This document shows positions 56,345-64,000 of a DNA stretch of 64,000 nt, piece after piece. Each line of letters starts with the position of its first letter. Position 1 is the first letter of the stretch. A program made the position numbers and the translations under genes. Source of the DNA: Megamerina dolium (Eukaryota; Arthropoda; Insecta; Diptera; Megamerinidae). Where the stretch lies: NCBI GenBank assembly GCA_963854835.1, contig OY978526.1:38292501-38356500 (forward strand), written 5' to 3'. The notes under the pieces were generated by a model. That model searched no databases, was not told the origin of the DNA, and saw only the letters and a program-made list of their open reading frames with translations.

Positions 56345-57740
56345 ATGTTTTTCGTTTTGGTGTTTTCGCAAGGTAACGTGTTTAACTGCCTCAACCGGAT
56401 GGGGCTAGCGCAATCCTTGTTGAACTCATCGAAAGTTGAGTTCTCCAGGTTCTACAATACTTGGTTTTTCCACCGTGGGTTAGGTCTGCCTCTTCTGCGT
56501 CGTCCACCAGCGGGTTTCGAGTACAACACTTTCTTATCTTGAGCGTGTTCTTCCATTTGCTCGATATGACCTAGCCAGTGGGGCCGCTGAATATTAATGA
56601 TTATTATATATAATATTAATGATAATTATTTCATACTCGCCGCCAACGCAAATAGCTTACTTAGCACAAAAGAGCACCTGTTAGCAAGAGTGATCCTTCG
56701 CAATATCTCCAGGCTGACGACATTGCTGGTTCCAAGATAGATAAAGTCCTTCAATACTACAAAAGCGTAGTCATCAACAGCAACGTGCTATCCAAGACGC
56801 CGGGACTCTTTGTTTGTTCACACTATGTATTTCGTATTGTCCTCGTATTGTAAGATCCATTGGACACGACTCTCTTTCCAACTCCGTGAGAAGGCTACAC
56901 TGACTGCTCAGGTATTCATGCCGATTATGTCGATATCATCGGCATACGCTAACAACATGACACTTTTGTTGAATATTTTGAATAGCTTTTGTTGATAGTA
57001 CCATTACGTCGTAGAACAGCAGATCGTATTATTTTCTCCATAATAAGATTGAACAAGTCGCAAGAAAACGAATCAGCTTCTCTGAAACCCCGTTTGGTAT
57101 TTCCAAATTTCACTACACAACGATACTATGCTAAGAAGACTTATACCACAGTAGTTGGCCCAAATTGTGGGGTCTCCTTTCTTATATACGGGATTAAGAA
57201 CACTGAGCATACTTCATCCGACCGTATTGTGCTTATGAGCTGGTGCATACTGCTGATCAGCAGACAGGTCATCGGCACCTGCACATTCACACCGCCATCC
57301 GTGATTGGGGGTTCGCGAAAGCTCCTCTCTTTTAGAGCAACCCTGTTTCGTCCATTGCATTTCCCGAAGAATGGGGATGTCAGCCTTATATTCACCGACG
57401 AAATCAATCAGCTAGGTAGAGGCACCTTTTTTATAGAGGTTCCGGACATTCCAGATGCGTATCCGTAATTCCTTGTACTTATTTCGTTTGCGGGGGTCAT
57501 CAACAAAAGGGTTAGTCCTTATCCGAGCCATGTTTCTCTTTTTCATTGGGAAAATTTTTATGTAGTGGGTCTCAAGACCAACACACAATCTCCAACCGAG
57601 AAAGTTTTCACCACTCACTTCAGACGCCTCCCAGCAGGTGCCAGGAAAACGTTGCCCGGTGGTTGCCACTAGGAGCACCCCCATCAAAAGTAATAGGAAG
57701 CCGAACTGGCTACATTCTATAATAAAGAGTGCCATCATTA
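56345..57740 (-). mobile_element. LINE relic (craniofacial-development-protein-2-like)
   Basis: On the - strand the start of the endonuclease protein is visible near 57530-57420 (LRIRIWNVRNLYKKG). Reverse transcriptase pieces follow, with LAYADDIDIIGMNT near 56930-56965. The C-terminal end with KPAGGRRRRGRPNPRWKNQV near 56460-56520 closes it. Many frameshifts and stops; large parts of the endonuclease and palm are missing. Confidence 0.75.
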
Positions 57741-57905
57741 TAGAATGAAGGTGCCATCACATAGCGCTCAGAACAAACTGCATAACGTCCAGTGAGTTGA
57801 CTTGCGATGAAATCAACAAGGATTACGTTAGCCTCACCAGGTTGAGGCTGTTAGGCACGCCATCTTATGAAAACACTACCAAAACAAAGCTACAAAATGT
57901 GACCG
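57741..57905. other. Spacer before the copy B 3' flank
   Basis: Short sequence with no recognisable gene. Confidence 0.4.
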
Positions 57906-57909
57906 TCTA

Positions 57910-58282
57910 TCAGCATCATCATTCAAAAATTTGTCTTTTGCGACCAATTAAAAACAAAGAACACCATACGAGAATTTTTTTTCTTTTCTTTGTTTGTCTA
58001 TTTCAAACAAAAACTCTAATTAAAATTTTTTATTTATTTTCGCAAATTCTTTCTTTGTAGAACAATTTGAATGAGTACATTTTATTATATAAATGCATTA
58101 AATATGTATACATGACGTGTATTTTAAATATTTACTGCACACATATAGGATCTGACCAGAGTGTCGATTATGTGCCATAGAATTAAATGTAAGCAATTTG
58201 TGTGTAGTCAGTAGTGTAAAAAAGAAGAAAAGAAATATAACTTGTGAAGCAGACATTCGATAGACAATCGTGACTCATTAAT
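57910..58282 (-). other. Fatty acid synthase copy B, 3' flank
   Basis: Aligns with 16705-17146; the AATAAA signal on the - strand is at 58081-58086. Confidence 0.6.
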
Positions 58283-60029
58283 TTAATTATTCGTAGAGAA
58301 ATACGTGTTTATAATCTCCGGCAGTTTCTCATTTGAGAGAATAGTCTGATGATCTCCCTCTAAAATTTGTAAATTTATGTTACCCTGAGTGAACGGTTGC
58401 AGACCATAGAATTCGTCGATTTTGCTGATTGTCTCTATTGTTGGCTTCAGTAGCAACAGTTCGGCTTTTACTACGCCGACTGCTTCATATGTTTCGGGTT
58501 TCATCAAGATTTTCAAGCGTCCCAACGCGACCCTAACATTTAACATTATATCATCGAGTTTCTCTATGTTGGCTTCACTCAGCTTTTGATGCATATATAC
58601 AAGCCATTCCGTTTCAGTGTACAGTGTGTGCATTTCGTGAGTAATAGTTTGCAAGTCTGCCTGTGGTAGTATCACCGTCAATATAATTGCCATTGTCATG
58701 ATCTCTATTTCCAGTTCGGTATGTGCACTTGCGTACGAAGTCATCATCGTCTGTGTCCATTCGGGTGAACCGTCGATGAGGATTGCTCTACCGTGATAGC
58801 CTCTGCTTTCCAGTGAGCACATTATGAAATGTCCCAGCATAGCTCCTAATGAATAGCCAACTATTTGAAATTCTTTGGTGTTGTGTTTTTCCAAGTATTC
58901 GCAAATATTCTGAAAAGAGTTAACAATTAGAAAATAAAAAGTCCACAAAAGGTACCGTACCTTTGTGGCAAAGTCGACTATTTCTGTAACGCTGGTTGCA
59001 TTGACAGTATTATGGAATTGTAGAACTTTTGTTGGTGATTTTAATTGCGATCCTAATTTCCGCCACATATCACTACTGCAACCTTCAATGCCTGGTATAA
59101 TTATTATAGGCTCGCCTTCTGTGATGTTGTTCACAGAATCGAATATAGTGCTTGAGTCACTAAAATTACTGATTTGGCCATAGAACAAACGGATTTGCTC
59201 AAACGAGTTTAATTCAACCTCCTTTTCAGTTATTTGGCCAGAACCAGCCGTAACTGACATATCCATTAACTTTAGAATGGTAAGAGTTCGTAGATCAGAA
59301 GTATTCAACACAATATCATAGTATGTTTCGAGCGTCTGTTTAAGTTCAACTCCCATTAACGAATCGATTCCCAGTTCGGCTAAAGTCGTGTTGACAGAAA
59401 TTGATTTTATATCTCGTATGGAGAGGGTGGTTAGAACGAAGTCAATTAATGATTGGCCAGCACTATTTGCCTTCTTTTCAGCTACCACCATGCTTGAGAC
59501 GACGGGATCAGCCGAAGTCAAGAGCACATCAAGAACTTGAATGCATGAACTTATTCTCTGCTGCAATGTTCCACCTATCTCCAAATCGATTTTACCAGCT
59601 GCCATATCTGCGACAAGACCCACTTCCCCAACAACACCCCATTGCACAGCCTTACCAGGAAAACCATTTGTAATACGATCCTCAATGATTCGTTCCATAA
59701 TGGAATTGGCCATACCGTAATTAGTTTGACCTGCATTGCCACGGCCGCAAGATACACTGGAGAATATTACGAAATGCTGCAAATTCGGACAAAGTTTACG
59801 AGATAATTCATCAAGATATTTTGTGGCGAGTGCTTTTGGCTTGAACGATTGTAAAAAGAAATCTGGCGTTTGATTCGTGAAGATAGCATCCCGTAGACGA
59901 ACGGGAAGGTTGAAAATGCCACCCACCGGAGCCAATTTAAAAGCTTCTTTTAAAAGCTCCAAACATCCATCTGCGCAGCTAATATCTGATGTGTTTATTT
60001 GAATTTCGCAACCGTAACTCTTCCAAAGA
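58283..60029 (-). pseudogene. FAS copy B exons: ketoreductase, acyl carrier protein, thioesterase
   Basis: No stop in this part; the 51-nt intron (58910-58960) is again a multiple of three without a stop. The segment 59453-59859 is about 99% identical to copy A, while the neighbouring ketoreductase text (59860-60029) is only about 78% identical by eye. Confidence 0.85.
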
Positions 60030-60847
60030 CTGTAAGTGAAAAATGTGTTTAGTGCTGGATTAAAAATATGATTGAAAAACACACTTACACTATCCTTAGC
60101 ATTTGATAATCATTAGAAATACCACGAGTGGAGCTGAGAATAATTTTCCTAGCACCCCTCAATATCATCCAGTCAATGAGCTCCAATCCAAATCCTCCCA
60201 AACCTCCTGGTATGATGTAAGATAGATTTGGTGGGAAATATACTTGTGGTACTACCGATATTGGTAATGTATTTACTGACTCGGGTTTGTCACGAATTTG
60301 TATCAACACTTTTCCGATGTGTTTACCACTCAAGAGAAATCTGAAAGCTTGTCCCATTTCTTGGGCCAAGAAAACTGTCGAAGGTAGCGGCAAAATAATA
60401 CCTTTCTCAATATCTTCACTAATGTGATTTTTAAGAATCTGTGAAAGAGAAATGTGATAGAACAAATAAATCAAGAATACAATTTATCAGAAAATGCGAT
60501 ATAAGAGCACCTCAATAAAGGATCCACTTTTATATTCTAAGTTATCCACAAGTACAGCGTGAAAAGAGAGCTCGTTTTCGAATAATCCCAAACTGAGATC
60601 ATTGTTTTATATCATATCGAATTTGCCAATTTCAAGGAATTGCCCGCCTTTGCCTAGACATCGTATAGACGCCTTTAGTTTATCTTCAGACAATGAATTT
60701 AAAACAAAATCTACACCACGACCTTGCGTTTGTTCGGCTATCATAGCTTCGAAGGATGTATCTCGGGAATTTCCAATGTGGTTTTCTGAAAGTTTGATGC
60801 ATGAAATGTTCAAACGAATTAGCTGCGTATATTTCATATTCTGTTAC

Positions 60848-62781
60848 CATTTAATGTAGGGAATGTTCGAAGAAGAAATGCCTTCTTCTTCGCAGTACTG
60901 ACGGTTGTAAATACATTCAACCCATATGCTTGCGCCACACGTATTGCCGCTAGACCAACACCACCGCTACCAGCGTGAATTAAAATTGTTTTTCCTTTTC
61001 GAATGTCTATCGTATAGAAAAACGAACAGTATACGGTTATATATGCGATCGGTACACTAGCTGCATCTCTTAGTGACCAAGTTTTGGGAACATCCCAATG
61101 TAATGGTGGTGGATTGTGTAAGTGTGAAGAGATAGCTCCATGGAAAGTCATACCCATGACGTGCTTACCGTTTCTTGTGTCTACTCCACTGTACTCCACA
61201 CCTAAGAGATGTAGTTTGTCTTGACGACTTTTCCGAAGCACCACCATTGGCATTTTGTCCGATGCGAACATAACGTCTCTAAAATTCAATGACAAATATC
61301 TACAGTTAGTGGTCCTTGGAACCATCTAAGCGACGATAAGTCACCAATTTGGACGATATGTCCGTAGACGTGATCTGAATGCGATGTTGTAGGATATTCC
61401 TCAGAAATTGTCAAATGACGATAAGTTCCCCACATACCCTATAATGTTCCAAAATGTAAGAAACTTGTTAGGAATTCTACCAATTGTATATAATTCAGCG
61501 TAAGTTCTTGTAGACATTAATGCCCATGCCCAATGCGAGATGATTTCGGAAGAGTGGTGCTGTCACATCAAAAGTTGTAGCATTATCACTTGCTATGAAA
61601 ACGCACCTAATATTTCTTGTCTCGGGTTCTTTTCTTAAACAGTTTGTCAATCCTAGAATACCACTCTGTTTCTCTCCTTGTGATATTAATATCACATCCT
61701 CCTTTGAAGTGTCTACATTTTGTAGTTTCTCAATCCAACTGAATGCGATGTCTGATGAAGCGATTTCTACTGTTGCCGTTGTATCAGAAGGATGAACCTT
61801 GCTTTGTCTTTTGAGCATAACGAATCTATGTTTGTCAGAAGGATAGAAAGCCCACACTAGAAAACCATTTTTTGGTTCAAATGTGTCTATTTGAAGGTTA
61901 TTGCTCTCTCGGATTATGAGAATTCCATTAGCGTCCATATTTTCGACAGCCTTGGAATTTATGTCGTCTGAAGCTCTGGCGTCCAAAACAACAATGTCGC
62001 TGATATCCCCGTCGATTTCGTCCTCGGCATATAGTTGAGTTATATTGGGTAGATCTTGTTCTTTTGTAAAGCCTTTAACTCCTTTGTGGATTAGTTTGTA
62101 ATTGCCCTTTATTAGTGGCAGGTCGTCTACTGACTGCATCAGGCTCTGTATAAGATAGGAATCTTCTTCTTAAAGACCGAGTTCTGTGATTTCCAATTTG
62201 GATTTTGGTTGATTTTTCAAAACTAGTTGAATGCAGCATTTAGCGATGTCATTCAAGTGAAGCATTGGCGCCGGAAAATGGGGTAGAAATATATATTTCT
62301 CTAATACAGGTTCTGCGGCAATTCTTCTGCGTTGCACTGCACTTGCATCCAGTCCAATAAATTCAATGCCACCGGACACAACACGTTTGAGCAGGTTATC
62401 TGCATAGAATTTTGCTATCGATTCGTTTTCTATTAAGCTCTTATGAAGTTGCGGACAAATTCTGAGGGTTCGAAGACTTGTTGGTAGCATAAGAGTTCGT
62501 GAGTCTTGACCTAAGATACTTGTTTGCAACAGGCAGTCCATGAATGTTACCCAACTCTGTGTCCATCGTACTTTACCGTATGTTCCGTCATTTGTTGACA
62601 TTTCTACCCCTTGAAATTCACCATTGTAATGGTAACCCCGTAATTTGAGTTCTTTGTAGAAGTCCTTCTTTTGTACCGAAATACGTTCAACGTCATTAGA
62701 TATAATTATCGGTTTTGGTTTAGTGGGCGCTTTAATTTCTCGAATTTCCCCTGTAGCAACTAAATTGTCAGATTCCGTCAC
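60848..62781 (-). pseudogene. FAS copy B exons: pseudo-methyltransferase region and enoyl reductase
   Basis: Carries the TAA at 62170-62172 (Gln codon in copy A), the destroyed splice donor near 61507 (TT in place of GT) and the 19-bp deletion near 61297. The NADPH glycine motif (HAGSGGVGLAAIRVAQAYG) is intact. Confidence 0.82.
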
Positions 62782-62870
62782 CTTTTAGAAGGAAAGATAA
62801 AAAGAAAGGCACAAGGAGAAACAGCGAAATCAAAATCATATTATATATAGTATTTAGCTTGAATGCTTAC

Positions 62871-64000
62871 TTCAAATTTTCCTGATATTGTATGAATGAG
62901 AACTCTTAAATCGCAAGTATTATTACCAGTCAGCGTTGTAGCTCTTTCGAATTTAATATTGCTTAATTCCACTGACATGTTTTCGAATTGAGAAACTCCA
63001 CACATATAAGAAAAGGTTTGCCACACACATTCCAAGTAGAAGGTAGCGTGTATCAGCACTCTTCCATCGATTTCATGACCTTTAAGATATTGATACCGAC
63101 CTGCTAATTTCACGCTAAACGTCATTGCGCCCTTTCCGGATGCACGATCTTCGAGTTTGTAGATATAATGGTCGTATTCGTGATAAAAGCGAATGAGAGG
63201 GCTTAGCGTTCGAGTGCCACGAGATACGGGATAAGCGATCTTCGGATAGAGCTTATCCGGTGCAACTTCCAAGCCATTGATATAAAGACCTAAATAAAGA
63301 AGAATATGGTATTGATTAGAAATATTGCTTTTGTTGAGTGAAATTTAGATATTTACTGGCCAAGTGCGCTTAGAAGGAATGTAAGTGGGTCTTCGCTGTT
63401 GTGCTGCATTAAACCGATGTGAGTGGAATTGGTGACTGTGCTTTCAATGATATTCTGCAGAGTAGCGTTCTGTGAAATTTCGATTGATATGGCATTTCTC
63501 GGTATTATTTTGATACATTGATCGAATCGAACGCTGTCCAGGAAAGATTTGGTCAGGAATTCAGCCGAACAATGTTGATGGTCAGTATGTAATTTGGTTG
63601 CGTTGATCCACTTGCGAGACCGTGATTTAGGAGTAGGAATGATGTGCTTGCTACATCCTGGGAGGGTTCTGAAATTATACATTCCCATGGACTATTTTGG
63701 CAAGCGATGTCAATTGTCTTTGGAAGCGTCGTCTTGATTTCCTTCGCACAGATACCAATGGTAGCCATTGAGCATTTTGATTTATTCATTTCAGAGATCA
63801 CCTTACCATAGTAGTAAGCTGTCATTACTTGTTCTGCTGTTAGACATTCGTCCGCGTATGCACAACCTAATTCTCCAAATGAATGACCGACAAGTAGATC
63901 TGGTGCGATATTCAGCTCCCGTAGGAGGTCGACTAATGCTATTTGCAATGCAGTGCTGATCACAAAGCTATGTAGTATATTTTTGAATTGACTCTGATCT
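62871..64000 (-). pseudogene. FAS copy B exons: dehydratase and acyltransferase, partial
   Basis: Dehydratase motif reads HEIDGRVLIH, lacking the final Pro. The acyltransferase nucleophile GHSFGE is present near 63880, but the 115-bp deletion near 63650 removes the AYHS box. The ketosynthase lies beyond the window. Confidence 0.82.

Larger units (their letters stand above)
58283..64000 (-). pseudogene. FASN: Fatty acid synthase copy B, pseudogene, continues past the window
   Basis: Second copy of the gene at 17147-24711 with the same exon pattern: 58283-58909, 58961-60029, 60089-60438, 60511-60785, 60848-61438, about 61507-62781, 62871-63288 and 63357 to beyond 64000. Lesions relative to copy A are a 115-bp deletion near 63650 in the acyltransferase that removes the catalytic His box and shifts frame; AG moved by one base at the acceptor near 63288; dehydratase motif Pro changed to His; TAA at 62170-62172; loss of the GT donor near 61507; a 19-bp deletion near 61297 in enoyl reductase; and TAA at 60607-60609. 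The acyl carrier Ser (LGIDSLM) and thioesterase triad boxes (GYSLGA, GDHQTIL) are preserved in the last exons. Confidence 0.88.

Noticed and set aside
56989..57468. 159-codon + strand frame
   Set aside because: It is antisense to the decayed LINE whose start and catalytic box are visible on the - strand.

Overview
This is a 64 kb window from an AT-rich insect nuclear genome, most likely a higher fly (Diptera) and possibly a tephritid fruit fly. The main support is an animal type I fatty acid synthase gene split by 54-89 nt introns, an env-bearing errantivirus, BEL/Pao, R1, LOA and Jockey retrotransposons, a craniofacial-development-protein-2-like LINE, Tc1/mariner and hAT elements, and tRNA-derived SINEs. 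There is no sign of bacterial gene organisation, and I found no rRNA gene, functional tRNA gene or CRISPR array. The taxon is an inference from family content.

Layout. 1-1263 is the left edge of a large duplicated block, with one end of a hAT-like element. 1767-2147 is a SINE. 3193-15730 is a decayed BEL/Pao retrotransposon on the + strand, split by a nearly full-length errantivirus on the - strand (6083-15052, 4-bp target duplication CGCG). That errantivirus itself carries a SINE in env and a LINE scrap plus a phased palindrome array in its 5' leader. 15820-16139 is another SINE. 17147-24711 (-) is fatty acid synthase copy A, with nine exons and all catalytic domains from ketosynthase to thioesterase. 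An R1-clade LINE (24749-30367, +) sits in the intron just before the first visible exon. 30368-42660 holds relic hAT, LINE, Jockey, SINE and mariner pieces, a long (TA)n tract and one apparently intact Tc1 transposon (38018-39668).

42663-64000 is the second copy of the duplicated block. It contains a hAT-like element (42969-53516) split by a Gypsy-type LTR element with a SAP-domain gag, which in turn is split by a LOA-like LINE. A second hAT-like copy (54115-55744) and a decayed LINE (56345-57740) follow, then fatty acid synthase copy B (58283 to the window end, -). Copy B is a pseudogene in this sequence: two nonsense codons, two frameshifting deletions and two damaged splice sites. Copies A and B share a roughly 400-bp tract that is about 99% identical between flanks of about 80%, which points to gene conversion.

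The only genes with a plausible host or active function are fatty acid synthase copy A (whose 5' end is compromised) and the Tc1 transposase. The rest records nested insertions whose order can be read. The hAT insertion preceded the 42-kb tandem duplication. BEL/Pao was later split by the errantivirus, and the errantivirus by a SINE.
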